48,601 nt of DNA, taken from contig NZ_LIQT01000079.1 of NCBI RefSeq assembly GCF_001418415.1, forward strand, positions 1 through 48,601, given 5' to 3'. Shown in pieces: positions 30,010 through 39,543 of the stretch. A program made the position numbers and the translations under genes. The notes beneath the pieces were generated by a model. It was not told the DNA's origin and made no database searches. It saw only the letters and a program-made list of their open reading frames with translations. This DNA comes from Streptomyces hirsutus. GTDB taxonomy: Bacteria; Actinomycetota; Actinomycetes; Streptomycetales; Streptomycetaceae. Positions within the stretch are counted from its first letter, which is position 1; every line of letters starts with the position of its first letter.

Positions 30010-31197
30010 ATGTCCTTCTCCACCGCTTCCACCCCGGTCCAGCCGTCCGCGCGGCAGCGGCCCTGGCTGTCCGAGCAGGACTGCGACCTGGACGCGTTCC
30101 GTGCCCTGGTCGAGCGGACCACGGACCGTTCCGCCTACCCGCACGCCGGTGCCGTGGAGCGGAACGTGCTGCTGTACGACGCCGACCGGCTCGCCCTCGC
30201 GGACCGCCGCGAGGTCCAGGCCGAGCTGGTGCGCGCCCTCGCCGACGGCCCCGGCATCGTGGTCGTCCGGGGCGCCTTCCCCGACCCGGCGGTCGTGGAC
30301 CGGGCCACCGCCGTGTTCGACGCCCTGATCGCCCAGCAGCGCGCCACGGGCGCCACCTCCGGCGACCACTTCGCCAAGCCGGGCGCCAACGACCGGGTGT
30401 GGAACGCCCTGGAGAAGGCCGCCCTCCACGACCCGCAGGTCTTCGCCGACTACTACGCCAACGACGTGATCGCCCTGGTGTCCACGGCCTGGCTCGGTCC
30501 CGGCTACCAGGTCACCTCCCAGGTGAACGTGGTCAACCCGGGCGGCGCCGCCCAGACCGTGCACCGCGACTACCACCTCGGTTTCCTCTCCAACGAGGTC
30601 GCCGCCGCCTACCCGGCGCACGTGCACCACCTCTCCCCCGTGCTCACCCTGCAGGGCACGGTCGCGCACTGCGACATGCCCGTCGAGTCCGGTCCCACGC
30701 TGTACCTGCCGCACTCGCAGAAGTACGGACCCGGCTACCTCGCCTGGCGACTCCCCGAGTTCCAGGCGTACTTCGAGGACCACCACGTGCAACTGCCCCT
30801 CGCCAAGGGCGACGCGGTCTTCTTCAACCCGGCCCTGTTCCACGCGGCCGGCGCCAACCACTCGGCGGACATCCGGCGCATGGCCAACCTGCTCCAGGTG
30901 TCCTCCGCGTTCGGGCGGGCCATGGAGACGGTGGACCGCGAGACCGTGACGGCAGCCGTCTACCCGGTGCTGCTCAGGGCGCGGACCGAGGGAGCCGGCG
31001 AGCAGTGGCAGGAGAACGTGATCGCGGCGAGCGCCGAGGGCTACCCCTTCCCCACCAACCTCGACAACGACCCGCCGGTCGACGGCCTGGCCCCGCCCTC
31101 GCAGGCGGACCTCGTCCGGCGGGCGCTACGCGAGGGCTGGACCGTGCGCACCCTGCGGGAGGCGCTGCGGGCCGGCACCGAGCGGCGCGCGAGCTGA
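30010..31197 (+). CDS. phytanoyl-CoA dioxygenase-family protein
   Basis: 395 residues. A non-haem iron, 2-oxoglutarate-dependent oxygenase by family. The iron ligands are visible as His185 and Asp187 in TVHRDYHLGF and the distal His278 in LFHAAGANHS. The C-terminal extension of about 90 residues is Arg/Ala-rich. The start ATG 30010 follows AAAGGACG. It opens a likely operon with the SDR and IolG-like genes (77 and 85 nt gaps). In this context it may hydroxylate or demethylate a cyclitol derivative such as a methylated inositol; that is inference from position only. Confidence 0.82.
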   Translation: MSFSTASTPVQPSARQRPWLSEQDCDLDAFRALVERTTDRSAYPHAGAVERNVLLYDADRLALADRREVQAELVRALADGPGIVVVRGAFPDPAVVDRATAVFDALIAQQRATGATSGDHFAKPGANDRVWNALEKAALHDPQVFADYYANDVIALVSTAWLGPGYQVTSQVNVVNPGGAAQTVHRDYHLGFLSNEVAAAYPAHVHHLSPVLTLQGTVAHCDMPVESGPTLYLPHSQKYGPGYLAWRLPEFQAYFEDHHVQLPLAKGDAVFFNPALFHAAGANHSADIRRMANLLQVSSAFGRAMETVDRETVTAAVYPVLLRARTEGAGEQWQENVIAASAEGYPFPTNLDNDPPVDGLAPPSQADLVRRALREGWTVRTLREALRAGTERRAS

Positions 31198-31274
31198 CAA
31201 CCACGCTGCCCCGCCCGCCCCGCGTCCCGCACCCCGCGCGACCGGCTCAGGAACGGAAAGGACCCCCGAACGGC

Positions 31275-32051
31275 ATGGGACTTCTCGACGACAGGATCGT
31301 CCTCGTCAACGGCGGCAGCCAGGGCGTCGGTGCCGCCGTCGCGCGGGCAGCGGTGCGCGAGGGAGCGGTGGTGGCCGTCACCGGGCGCCGCCCCGCGCCC
31401 GGTGAGGCCCTGGTGGCGGAGCTGGCCGCCGCGGGCGGCCAGGCGATGTTCGTCCGCGCCGACCTGGCCGACGCCGAACAGGCCAGGGACTCCGTCGCCG
31501 AGGTGGTACGGGCGTACGGCCGGGTCGACTGCCTGGTCAACTCGGCGGGGCTGACCTCGCGCGGAACGCTGCTGGACACCACCCCGGAACTGTTCGACCA
31601 GCACATCGCGATCAACCTCAAGGCGCCGTTCTTCGCCATGCAGGCCGCCGTGGCGGACATGGTGCGGCGTGAGGAGCCCGGCACGATCGTCAACATCATC
31701 ACCTCGTCGGCGCACGGCGGTCAGCCCTTCCTGGCCCCCTACGTCGCCGCGAAGGCCGGGCTCATCGGCCTGACCCGCAACGCGGCGCACGCCCACCGCT
31801 GGGACCGGATCCGGATCAACGGGCTGAACATCGGCTGGACCGCCACCGAGGGCGAGGACGCCACCCAGCGCACCTTCCACGGCGCGGGCGACGACTGGCG
31901 CGAGCGGGCCGCCGCCCGGCTGCCGATGGGCAGGCTCGGCCGGCCGGACGAGATCGCCGGCTTCGTGGTCCTGCTGCTGTCCGACCGGTCCGGCGTGGTG
32001 ACCGGCTCCGTGATCGACTGGGACCAGAACGTCCTCGGCGGCCTCGACTGA
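31275..32051 (+). CDS. short-chain dehydrogenase/reductase (SDR)
   Basis: 258 residues, classical SDR length. The NAD(P)-binding motif NGGSQGVG is near residue 13, the NSAG motif near 90, and the catalytic set includes Tyr156 and Lys160 in PYVAAKAG with a serine in IITSSAHGG. The start ATG 31275 has AAAGGA about 13 nt upstream, a rather long spacing. It sits between the dioxygenase and IolG-like genes. Together they look like a side pathway that channels another sugar alcohol or inositol isomer into the main route. Confidence 0.87.
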   Translation: MGLLDDRIVLVNGGSQGVGAAVARAAVREGAVVAVTGRRPAPGEALVAELAAAGGQAMFVRADLADAEQARDSVAEVVRAYGRVDCLVNSAGLTSRGTLLDTTPELFDQHIAINLKAPFFAMQAAVADMVRREEPGTIVNIITSSAHGGQPFLAPYVAAKAGLIGLTRNAAHAHRWDRIRINGLNIGWTATEGEDATQRTFHGAGDDWRERAAARLPMGRLGRPDEIAGFVVLLLSDRSGVVTGSVIDWDQNVLGGLD

Positions 32052-32136
32052 CAACCCCCGCCCGGCCCTCGCCTCCCCACCCAAGAGAACACCCGCACGT
32101 CGTACGTCGCACCCCGCACTCAAGGAGCACCACCCC

Positions 32137-33141
32137 ATGCGCATCGGAATCCTCGGCCTCGGCCGCATCGGCGCCTTCCACGCCGAGACCCTCTCCGGGC
32201 TCGACACCGTCGAGTCGCTCGTCGTCTCCGACCCGTTCACGGACGCCGCGAAGGCCGCCGCCGAGCGGTTCGACGCCGAGGTCGCGGACTCCCCCGAGGC
32301 GGTACTCGCCGCCGGCGTGGACGGCGTGGTGATCGCCGCGGCGACCGACGCCCACCCGGGGCTGATCCTCGCCTGTGTCGAGGCGGGCGTCCCGGTGTTC
32401 TGCGAGAAGCCGGTGGCCCGCACGATGGCCGAGGGCGTGGAGGTGCTGAAGGCGGTCGAGGGCCGGGACGTGCCGATCCAGATCGGCTACAACCGCCGTT
32501 TCGACGCCGGCTTCGTCGCCGCGCGGGAGGCCGTGCGGGGCGGGGAGCTGGGCAAGCTCCACACCGTGCGCTCCACCACGCTGGACCCCGCGCCGCCGCC
32601 GGCCGCGTACATCGCCGCCTCCGGTGGCATCTTCCGCGACTGCTCCGTGCACGACTTCGACATCATCCGCTGGGTGACCGGCCGCGAGGTGACCGAGGTG
32701 TACGCGGTCGGCGGCAACCGGGGTGCCGACTACATCAAGGAGGCGGGCGACGCCGACACCACCGGGGCGATCCTCACCCTGGACGACGGCACCATCGCCG
32801 TGGTCTCCAACAGCCGCCACAACGCCCGTGGTTACGACGTCCGCATGGAGATCCACGGCTTCACCGACTCCCTCGCGGTCGGTCTGGAGGACAAGCTGCC
32901 GCTGCGGTCGGTGGAGCCCGGGGCGACCTTCCCGGCGGGCACTCCCCACGACTTCTTCATGGACCGCTTCACCGCCGCCTACCGCGCCGAACTCACCGCG
33001 TTCACCGAGGTCGTGGCCGGCTCCCGGCTGTCCCCGTGCACGGTGGCGGACGCCCTGGAGGCGGGCTGGATCGCCGACGCGTGCACCCTGTCCCTGCACG
33101 AGCACCGCCCCGTCACCATCGAGGAGGTACGCCAGGCGTGA
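32137..33141 (+). CDS. iolG: inositol 2-dehydrogenase (Gfo/Idh/MocA family)
   Basis: 334 residues, close to the usual IolG length. It oxidises myo-inositol to 2-keto-myo-inositol (scyllo-inosose) with NAD+, the first catabolic step. Rossmann motif ILGLGRIGAFHAE; catalytic Lys91 in CEKPVA, Asp168 and His172 in FRDCSVHDFD, spaced as in Bacillus IolG. The ATG at 32137 has AAGGAG eight bases upstream. It is the last gene of the plus-strand operon starting at 30010 and ends at a 44-bp palindromic terminator. Two other family members in the window (27710, 33237) may act on other isomers. Confidence 0.85.
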   Translation: MRIGILGLGRIGAFHAETLSGLDTVESLVVSDPFTDAAKAAAERFDAEVADSPEAVLAAGVDGVVIAAATDAHPGLILACVEAGVPVFCEKPVARTMAEGVEVLKAVEGRDVPIQIGYNRRFDAGFVAAREAVRGGELGKLHTVRSTTLDPAPPPAAYIAASGGIFRDCSVHDFDIIRWVTGREVTEVYAVGGNRGADYIKEAGDADTTGAILTLDDGTIAVVSNSRHNARGYDVRMEIHGFTDSLAVGLEDKLPLRSVEPGATFPAGTPHDFFMDRFTAAYRAELTAFTEVVAGSRLSPCTVADALEAGWIADACTLSLHEHRPVTIEEVRQA

Positions 33142-33180
33142 GCGGGGGTACGCGCTCCTGGGCTCGGGGGACATGAGCAA

Positions 33181-33224
33181 CGTGTGCGGGGGCCGCCCTT
33201 CCGGAAGGGCGGCCCCCGCACACG
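33181..33224. terminator. perfect 44-bp palindromic terminator
   Basis: 33181-33202 is the exact reverse complement of 33203-33224, between two converging genes. The stem is GC-rich with CTTCCGGAAG at the tip. Confidence 0.85.
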
Positions 33225-33236
33225 CATCACGTCGTC

Positions 33237-34256
33237 TCACCCGTACAGCGCGGGCTTCTCCGCCAGTTCGACCTCCACCCGGCCGCCCTCCTCCAGGGCC
33301 CGGACGCCGGCCTCGCAGACGGCGGCTGCCGCGTAACCGTCCCAGGCGCTGGGGCCGCGGACCTCGCCCCGGCGGGTGGTGTCGACCCAGGCCCGGAGCT
33401 CGTCGTCGTAGGCCTGGGCGAAGCGTTCGGTCCAGTCCTGGGTGATGGTGCCGCCCCAGCGGCCGGCCGTGTGGGTGACCAGGTGGTGGTCGTCGCCGAC
33501 GCGGGCGGTGCCGCGTTCGCAGACCGCCTCGGCCTGGACCTGGTAGCCGAAGCCGCAGTTGACGAAGATCTCGACGTCGCTGAGCGCGCCGCCGTCGGTC
33601 TCCAGGACGACGAACTGCGGGTCGCGCAGCCCGTCGGGCGCCCCGGAGGAGGATCCGGGGGCGTGCACCGTGACCGCAGTGATCTCCTGGCCCAACAGCC
33701 AGCGGGTGACGTCCACTTCGTGGGAGACGGAGTCGGTGATCAGCATGGAGCTGGTGAAGAAGGGTGAACTGGCCACGTTCCGGTGCCTGTTGTGCAGCAT
33801 CAGGGGCCGGCCCAACTGCCCTGTCTCCAGCAGTGCCTTGAGACGGACGTACTCGGCGTCGTAGCGGCGCATGAAGCCGACCTGGACGCGGCGGTGGCCG
33901 AGTGCCTGTTCGGCTTCGACGACGCGCAGCGCGGAAGCCGCGTCGGGGGTGAGCGGCTTCTCGCACAGCACGGGCAGGTCCCGCTCGAACGCGGCGAGCA
34001 GGGCGGCCTCGTGGGCCGGCCCCGGGGAGGCGATGAGCACGGCGTCGACGCCGGCCGCCGCCATCGCGGCGGCCGGGTCGGTGTGTACGGTGCAGCCGTC
34101 GATGCCGGCGGCCACGGCCTTGGCCCGTTCCGCGTCGGTGTCGGCGACGGCGGCGACCCGCGCGCCGCTGACGACCCGGTCGATCCGGCGCACGTGGTCC
34201 GCGCCCATGCGGCCCGTGCCGATGACGGCGATTCCCAGGGGTTCGCTCCCGTGCAC
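33237..34256 (-). CDS. Gfo/Idh/MocA family oxidoreductase, last gene of the transporter operon
   Basis: 339 residues from GTG 34256, with GGGAGG eight bases upstream. Rossmann motif [16 protein letters not shown]; family motif CEKPLT near 100; Asp and His in [15 protein letters not shown] near 170. It is most like inositol dehydrogenases of the myo- or scyllo-type. It lies 38 nt behind the IolE/IolH-like isomerase gene, so it is co-transcribed with the sugar importer and probably acts on the imported cyclitol. Confidence 0.85.
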   Translation of the reverse strand: MHGSEPLGIAVIGTGRMGADHVRRIDRVVSGARVAAVADTDAERAKAVAAGIDGCTVHTDPAAAMAAAGVDAVLIASPGPAHEAALLAAFERDLPVLCEKPLTPDAASALRVVEAEQALGHRRVQVGFMRRYDAEYVRLKALLETGQLGRPLMLHNRHRNVASSPFFTSSMLITDSVSHEVDVTRWLLGQEITAVTVHAPGSSSGAPDGLRDPQFVVLETDGGALSDVEIFVNCGFGYQVQAEAVCERGTARVGDDHHLVTHTAGRWGGTITQDWTERFAQAYDDELRAWVDTTRRGEVRGPSAWDGYAAAAVCEAGVRALEEGGRVEVELAEKPALYG

Positions 34257-34294
34257 GGTTCTCGCCTCCCTTTCCAGGGGGTCGGGCGCCGGGG

Positions 34295-35197
34295 TCAGGC
34301 GCCGCAGGAGCGGAGGAACTTGCGGGTGCGGACCGCGATCGGCAGCGGCTTGTCCGGCTCGCAGGGGTACATGTCCTGCTCGACGATCGCGAACAGGTCC
34401 ACGTCCAGCTTCTGGGCGGCGGTCAGGACCGCACCCAGCTCCGGTACCCCGGCGGGCGGTTCGCACATCACGCCGCGCTGGACGGCGGGGCCGAACGGGA
34501 TCCCGTTCGCGACCACGTCGGCGAGGATGTCCGGGTCGACCTGCTTGAGGTGCAGGTAGCCGATGCGTTCGCCGTAGGTCTCGATCAGCTTGACGCTGTC
34601 GCCGCCGCAATAGGCGTAGTGCCCGGTGTCGAGGCAGAGGTTGACCAGAGAGGAGTCGGTGGAGTCGAGGAAGCGCTCGACGTGCTCCTCGGTGTCGATG
34701 TGGGTGTCGGCGTGCGGGTGCACGACGATGTCGAGACCGTAGGTGTCCCGTACCTCCCGGCCGAGGCGCTCCATGCCCTTGGCGAGGTGGCCCCACTGCT
34801 CGGTGGTGAGCTCCGGTGACTCGAGGATCTCGGCGGTCTTGTCGTCGCGCCAGAAGGACGGGATGACGACGAGGTGCTTGGCGTCCATGGCCTGCGTGAG
34901 GGAGGCGACCCGGCTGACCTGCTCCCAAGTGGACTCCCACTCGGAGGGGCCGCGGTGCAGCCCGCAGAAGATGGTGCCGGCGGAGACCTTGAGGTCCCGC
35001 TTCTTCACCTCGTCGGTCAGGCGGGCCGGGTCGGTCGGGAGGTAGCCGTAGGGGCCGAGTTCGATCCAGGAGTAGCCGGCTTCGGCGACCTCGTCGAGGA
35101 AGCGCTGCCAGGGCACCTGCTGCGGGTCGTCGGGGAACCAGACGCCCCAGGAGTCGGGGGCGGAGCCCACCCGGATGCGGTCGAGCGCGACTGCCAT
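34295..35197 (-). CDS. sugar phosphate isomerase/epimerase family protein, IolE/IolH type
   Basis: 300 residues, AP-endonuclease-2/xylose-isomerase TIM barrel. It opens with [15 protein letters not shown] and carries the metal-site pattern of the family (IELGPYGY near 46, [12 protein letters not shown] near 157, [14 protein letters not shown] near 185, EQDMYP near 280). The main route needs an inosose dehydratase (IolE) between IolG and IolD, and this is the only such barrel in the cluster, so it is the best candidate; an inosose isomerase is the alternative. Its ATG is separated from the ATPase stop by one base (TGACATG), so translation is coupled. Confidence 0.85.
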   Translation of the reverse strand: MAVALDRIRVGSAPDSWGVWFPDDPQQVPWQRFLDEVAEAGYSWIELGPYGYLPTDPARLTDEVKKRDLKVSAGTIFCGLHRGPSEWESTWEQVSRVASLTQAMDAKHLVVIPSFWRDDKTAEILESPELTTEQWGHLAKGMERLGREVRDTYGLDIVVHPHADTHIDTEEHVERFLDSTDSSLVNLCLDTGHYAYCGGDSVKLIETYGERIGYLHLKQVDPDILADVVANGIPFGPAVQRGVMCEPPAGVPELGAVLTAAQKLDVDLFAIVEQDMYPCEPDKPLPIAVRTRKFLRSCGA

Positions 35198-35198
35198 G

Positions 35199-36110
35199 TC
35201 AGGACTTTCCTTCCGGGGATGCCACTGCGGGGGCCTGGAGGTCTCCCTCCTCGGGGAGCTCCTCCACGTCGACGCCGCGTACCTGTGCCAGCTCGTGCTT
35301 GAGGGCCGCGAGTTCGGTGCCGCCGGCCATGTGGTGGGTGAGTTCCTCGAGGGAGACCTCGCTGCGGGCGGCGGAGAGCTCCATGGTGCCCAGGCGCAAG
35401 ACGCTGAAGTGGTCGCCCACCATGTAGGCGTGGTGCGGGTTGTGGGTGATGAAGATGACGCCGAGGCCGCGGTCGCGGGCGGCGGCGATGTACTTCAGCA
35501 CCACCCCGGACTGCTTGACGCCGAGCGCGGCGGTGGGCTCGTCCAGGATGAGGACGCGGGCGCCGAAGTAGACGGCGCGGGCGATGGCCACGCACTGGCG
35601 CTGACCGCCGGAGAGGGTGCCGATGGGCTGTTCCAGGTCGTCCAGGACGATGCCCATGTTGCGCAGTTCCCTGTCCGCGGTCCTCTTCATCCGCTCGATG
35701 TCGAGACGACGGACCGGCCAGGGGCCCTTGGTCATCTCGGAGCCGAGGAAGAAGTTGCGCCACACCGGCATCAGCGGGACGACGGCGAGGTCCTGGTAGA
35801 CGGTGGCGATGCCCTTGCCGAGGGCCTCGCGCGGGGTGGAGAACCGTACCGGGACGCCGTCGACGAGGAACTCGCCCTCGGTGTGCTGGTGCAGCCCGGA
35901 AATGATCTTGATGAGGGTGGACTTGCCGGCGCCGTTGTCGCCGAGCACGCAGGTCACGCGGCCGGGGTGGACACTCAGGTCGACCCCGTGCAGGGCGCGG
36001 ATGTTGCCGTAGGACTTGCCGGCCCCGCGGAGTTCGACCAGGGGGTGCTCCCCGTCCGGGGCGGTGTCCTGCAGGACGGCACCGTGGGTGCCGGTCGTGT
36101 CGTCGGTCAT
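35199..36110 (-). CDS. sugar ABC transporter ATP-binding protein, single-domain type
   Basis: 303 residues from ATG 36110, with GGAGG eight bases upstream. One complete nucleotide-binding domain: Walker [10 protein letters not shown] near 57, signature LSGGQRQ near 162, Walker [13 protein letters not shown] near 183, switch His in ITHNPHH near 220. Ribose/inositol-type importers usually fuse two such domains (about 500 residues); this has one, like fructose-type FrcA, and should act as a homodimer. The acidic C-terminal tail of about 50 residues is unusual. It powers the permease encoded upstream. Confidence 0.92.
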   Translation of the reverse strand: MTDDTTGTHGAVLQDTAPDGEHPLVELRGAGKSYGNIRALHGVDLSVHPGRVTCVLGDNGAGKSTLIKIISGLHQHTEGEFLVDGVPVRFSTPREALGKGIATVYQDLAVVPLMPVWRNFFLGSEMTKGPWPVRRLDIERMKRTADRELRNMGIVLDDLEQPIGTLSGGQRQCVAIARAVYFGARVLILDEPTAALGVKQSGVVLKYIAAARDRGLGVIFITHNPHHAYMVGDHFSVLRLGTMELSAARSEVSLEELTHHMAGGTELAALKHELAQVRGVDVEELPEEGDLQAPAVASPEGKS

Positions 36111-36115
36111 TGCGG

Positions 36116-37192
36116 TCACCTCCGGGTCGCCGTGCGCTGGACCCACAGATTGATGAGGACGGCGCCGAGGAGCATCACGCCGAGGAATGCCTTGAACCAG
36201 TCCGGGTTCCAGCCGGCGTAGACGATGCCCTGCTGCACCATGCCGAACATGAAGGCGCCGAAGACCGGGCCGATCGCGGAGCCGTAGCCGCCGGTCATCA
36301 GGCAGCCGCCGATCACCGCGGCGGCGATGTAGATGAGCTCCTGGCCCACGCCCTCGCCGGACTGCACGGTGTTGAAGGAGAACAGCTGGTGCATGCCGAC
36401 GAACCAGGCGCCGAAGCCGACCAGCATGTACAGGGAGATCTTGGTGAAGTTCACCGGCACGCCGACGGCACGGGCGCTCTCCTTGTTGCCGCCGACCGCG
36501 AAGATCCAGTTGCCGTACTTGGTGCGGAGCAGCACCCAGGCGGCGAGGGCGGCGAAGACGAGCCACCACACGATGGTGATCTTCACCTGGACGCCGCCCA
36601 GCTCGAAGCTGGACGCGAAGAGGGCCTTGGCCTGGGCGAAGCCGTCCATGTCGCTGATGTCGTCGGTCGCCACGTTCCCGGTGACCGTCTTGGTCACGGC
36701 CAGGTTGATGCCCTGGAGGATCAGGAAGGTGCCGAGGGTGACCAGGAAGCTGGGCAGTCCCGTCTTCATCAGGAACCAGCCGTTGAACATGCCGACGGCG
36801 AGGGACACCGCGAGGGCGGCGATGACGCCCACCCATACGTTCATGGACAGCTGGTAGGCGAGCATGCTCGCGGTGAGCGCCGAGGTGACCACGGCGACGC
36901 CGGCCGAGAGGTCGACCTCGCCGCCGATCATCAGCAGTGCCACCGGCAGGGCCATGATGCCGATGGTCGAGGACTGGTACAGGATGTTCGCCATCGAGCT
37001 GCTGTCCCGCATCGGCGGGGCGGCGATCAGGAAGAACACCAGAACGACCACGACGCCGAGGAAGACGCCGACCTCGGGACGGGCCAGCAGCCTCCGCGCC
37101 GGCGTGCGCTGCGCGGTGCGGCCGTCGTTCGCCTTCGGGCCGGGGGCCGGCGGTGGGGTCACCGCCGGCTCAGCCTGTCGGGTCATACTCAT
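36116..37192 (-). CDS. sugar ABC transporter permease, ribose/inositol type
   Basis: 358 residues from ATG 37192, which overlaps the stop of the binding-protein gene (TGATG). After a polar N-terminus of about 45 residues there are 8-10 membrane segments. The family motif GGEVDLSAG lies near 90, and [19 protein letters not shown] near 300. It forms the membrane channel of a CUT2-type importer with the adjacent ATPase and lipoprotein. Neighbouring inositol genes suggest myo-inositol or a related cyclitol as substrate. Confidence 0.92.
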   Translation of the reverse strand: MSMTRQAEPAVTPPPAPGPKANDGRTAQRTPARRLLARPEVGVFLGVVVVLVFFLIAAPPMRDSSSMANILYQSSTIGIMALPVALLMIGGEVDLSAGVAVVTSALTASMLAYQLSMNVWVGVIAALAVSLAVGMFNGWFLMKTGLPSFLVTLGTFLILQGINLAVTKTVTGNVATDDISDMDGFAQAKALFASSFELGGVQVKITIVWWLVFAALAAWVLLRTKYGNWIFAVGGNKESARAVGVPVNFTKISLYMLVGFGAWFVGMHQLFSFNTVQSGEGVGQELIYIAAAVIGGCLMTGGYGSAIGPVFGAFMFGMVQQGIVYAGWNPDWFKAFLGVMLLGAVLINLWVQRTATRR

Positions 37193-38214
37193 CACCGAGT
37201 GCCCTTCGCGGCGTACTCGGAGACCGCCTCGACGTTGGACTTGTCGACGAACGCGGGGCCGGTCAGCACCGGCTGCTCACCGCCGCCGCTGTAGTTGCCG
37301 TTGTTCTTGTAGAGCCACAGGCCGTCGATGGCGAGGTAGCCCTGGAGGTAGGGCTGCTGGTCCACGGCGAACTCGATGTCGCCCGCCTGGATCGCCTTGG
37401 TCAGGTCCTTGTTGAGGTCGAAGGTGGCGACCTTCGCCTTGCTGCCGGCGTCGCCCACCGACTGCACCGCGGTCGGCGCGAAGGGTGCGCCGAGGGTGGC
37501 GACGTAGTCGATGGAGGAGTCCTGCTTGAGCTTGGCGGTGATCGTCGACTTCACCGACGGCATGTCGACGCCGTTGACGTTGAGGATCTGGGTGTCGCCC
37601 TCGAAGGTCTTCTTCAGGCCGTCGCAGCGCTGGGTCAGACCGACGTTGCCCTGCTCGTGGATGACGCAGACGGTGTTCTTGGCGCCGACCTCGTTGAGCT
37701 TCTTGCCGAAGGCCTCGCCGGCCACGGACTCGTCCTGGCCGAAGAACTCCAGCAGGCCGAGGTCCTTCCAGTCGCTCAGTCCGGAGTTGAGGCCGACGAC
37801 GGGTATGCCCGCCTTCTCCGCCTTGCCGAGGACGCCCTTGAGGGCGTCCGGCTTGGCGAGGGTGACGGCGATGCCGTCGACCTTCTGGTCGATCGCGTTC
37901 TGCACCAGGTTGGCCTGGTTGCCGGCGTTCGGGTCGGCGGAGTAGATCAGCTTGACGTTGTCCTTGGCCGCGGCCGCCTCGGCGCCCTTGCGGACGATGT
38001 CCCAGAACGTGTCGCCGGGCGCCTGGTGGGTCACGAGGGCGACCGTCATCTGCGGCGTGTTCGCCTTGCCGGCCGAGGCGCCGTCGCCGCCGTCCTCCTC
38101 GGCCTTCTTGCCACCGGAACCACTGGAGCAGCCGGCGAGGGCCAGTGCGGCCACCGCGGCCACCGCCACGAAGGGCGCGATTCTGCGGGGGCGGTTGCGA
38201 GAAGAGCGGTCCAT
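37192..38214 (-). CDS. sugar-binding lipoprotein of the ABC importer
   Basis: 340 residues from ATG 38214, preceded by AGG at 5 nt; GTG 38226 is an alternative. A lipoprotein signal peptide ends at LALAGC with Cys29 as the lipidated residue, followed by a Gly/Ser linker. The body is a periplasmic-binding-protein type 4 domain (VALVTHQAPGDTFWDIVRKG, then DGIAVTLAKPDALKG, GIPVVGLNSG), as in ribose and inositol binders. It is the first gene of a five-gene minus-strand operon: binding protein, permease, ATPase, isomerase, oxidoreductase. It is divergent from iolC across a promoter region of about 320 bp. Confidence 0.93.
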   Translation of the reverse strand: MDRSSRNRPRRIAPFVAVAAVAALALAGCSSGSGGKKAEEDGGDGASAGKANTPQMTVALVTHQAPGDTFWDIVRKGAEAAAAKDNVKLIYSADPNAGNQANLVQNAIDQKVDGIAVTLAKPDALKGVLGKAEKAGIPVVGLNSGLSDWKDLGLLEFFGQDESVAGEAFGKKLNEVGAKNTVCVIHEQGNVGLTQRCDGLKKTFEGDTQILNVNGVDMPSVKSTITAKLKQDSSIDYVATLGAPFAPTAVQSVGDAGSKAKVATFDLNKDLTKAIQAGDIEFAVDQQPYLQGYLAIDGLWLYKNNGNYSGGGEQPVLTGPAFVDKSNVEAVSEYAAKGTR

Positions 38215-38330
38215 CTTTACCTGCACCTCACTGTGCTACGCGGAAAAAGGGCGGGTCCGAGAATCCTCCCCGGAGCCTCGGACGTCCGGGTCTGTGTCGT
38301 CGTGCGAAACGCCTGGCGTGTTGGGACGGG

Positions 38331-38359
38331 ATCAAATCCCCTGGCGCGCACTCTGTCAA
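38331..38359 (-). promoter_or_regulatory. promoter of the importer operon
   Basis: On the minus strand, -35 TTGACA (38354-38359), 17-bp spacer, -10 TTTGAT (38331-38336), giving a leader of about 110 nt. Confidence 0.55.
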
Positions 38360-38362
38360 TAC

Positions 38363-38374
38363 TTTGTTAAGACA
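38363..38374. promoter_or_regulatory. TTTGTnnnGACA operator between the importer and iolC promoters
   Basis: TTTGTTAAGACA, 4 bp upstream of the importer -35 and 37 bp upstream of the iolC -35, in an AT-rich stretch. It matches the core of the sites at 27642 and 29955. Confidence 0.4.
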
Positions 38375-38411
38375 TCATTTCACTTGCTAGTCCGAATGTA
38401 AGTACAAACTA

Positions 38412-38441
38412 TTGACATCGCCGCCCTCCGAGACCTACACC
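38412..38441 (+). promoter_or_regulatory. promoter of the iolC operon
   Basis: -35 TTGACA (38412-38417), 18-bp spacer, -10 TACACC (38436-38441), about 90 bp before the iolC start. Confidence 0.5.
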
Positions 38442-38531
38442 TGAGGGGCGGCAGGTCCCTGGATTCCACGCCCCCACCGTGGCAGGGCGCCCAGGGACCC
38501 GCATCCCCAGCAGTTCGAGGAGCTTCGCTCG

Positions 38532-39530
38532 ATGACCGACTCAGACGCACCACAGTATTTCGACCTGATCACCATGGGCCGCATCGGGGTGGACCTTTAC
38601 CCCCTGGAGACCGGCGTTCCCCTGACAAAGGTCGAAACGTTCGGAAAGTTCCTCGGCGGTTCGGCCGCGAACGTCGCGGTCGCCGCCGCCCGGCTCGGCC
38701 GCTCGACGGCCGTGATCACCCGTACGGGAGACGATCCCTTCGGCGCCTATCTGCACGAGGCCCTGAAGGACTTCGGCGTCGACGACCGGTGGGTCACCCC
38801 GGTCGCCGCGTACCCGACGCCGGTCACCTTCTGCGAGATCTTCCCGCCGGACGACTTCCCGCTGTACTTCTACCGCCGGCCCAAGGCTCCCGACCTGGAG
38901 ATCCACACCGCCGAGCTGGATCTCGCCGCCGTACGCGAGGCCGGGATCTTCTGGATCACCGGCACCGGTCTGAGCGAGGAGCCGAGCCGCTCGGCGACGC
39001 TCGACGCGCTCGAGGCACGTGCCAAGGCGGGCACCACGGTGTTCGACCTGGACTGGCGCCCGATGTTCTGGCGCGATCCCGACGAGGCCCGTCCCTACTA
39101 CCGCCAGGCCCTGCGGCACGCCACGGTCGCGGTCGGCAACCTCGACGAGTGCGAGGTCGCCACCGGAGTGCGCGAGCCCCAGGCGTGCGCCGAGGCGCTG
39201 CTGGCGGCCGGCGTGGAACTCGCCGTCGTCAAGCAGGGTCCCCGGGGCGTGCTCGCCGTGCACCGCGACGGCACCCGCGCCGAGGTGCCGCCGGTCCCGG
39301 TCGACGTGGTCAACGGCCTCGGTGCCGGCGACGCCTTCGGCGGGTCGCTCTGCCACGGTCTGCTCTCGGGCTGGGACCTGGAGCGGACCATGCGCCACGC
39401 CAACGCCGCCGGCGCTCTCGTCGCCTCGCGCCTGGCCTGTTCGTCCGCCATGCCCACCGCGGCCGAAGTGGCGGACCTCCTCGCGGAGGCCGTGCCGCCG
39501 GGCGGCGCGGGCCTGCCGAGCCAGTCCTGA
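38532..39530 (+). CDS. iolC: 5-dehydro-2-deoxygluconokinase (PfkB family)
   Basis: 332 residues, PfkB/ribokinase fold. It phosphorylates 2-deoxy-5-keto-D-gluconate with ATP. N-terminal signature MGRIGVDLYPLETGVPL and FLGGSAANVAVAAARLG, substrate region around YPTPVTFCEIFPPDD, and the C-terminal ATP/catalytic motif NGLGAGDAFGG with Asp267. The DLYP and FGKFLGGSAANVA pattern is typical of IolC rather than ribokinase. The ATG at 38532 follows GAGGAG. It is the first gene of the main catabolic operon, in the order iolC, aldolase-like, iolB, iolD, mmsA, gntR. Confidence 0.92.
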   Translation: MTDSDAPQYFDLITMGRIGVDLYPLETGVPLTKVETFGKFLGGSAANVAVAAARLGRSTAVITRTGDDPFGAYLHEALKDFGVDDRWVTPVAAYPTPVTFCEIFPPDDFPLYFYRRPKAPDLEIHTAELDLAAVREAGIFWITGTGLSEEPSRSATLDALEARAKAGTTVFDLDWRPMFWRDPDEARPYYRQALRHATVAVGNLDECEVATGVREPQACAEALLAAGVELAVVKQGPRGVLAVHRDGTRAEVPPVPVDVVNGLGAGDAFGGSLCHGLLSGWDLERTMRHANAAGALVASRLACSSAMPTAAEVADLLAEAVPPGGAGLPSQS

Positions 39531-39543
39531 ACGGAGTCCTTCC

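Noticed and set aside
28950..32051. A very long open frame (over 1000 codons) across the LacI, dioxygenase and SDR genes
   Set aside because: It runs antisense to LacI and out of frame with the dioxygenase; only its last 258 codons (the SDR) have family sequence and a sensible start.
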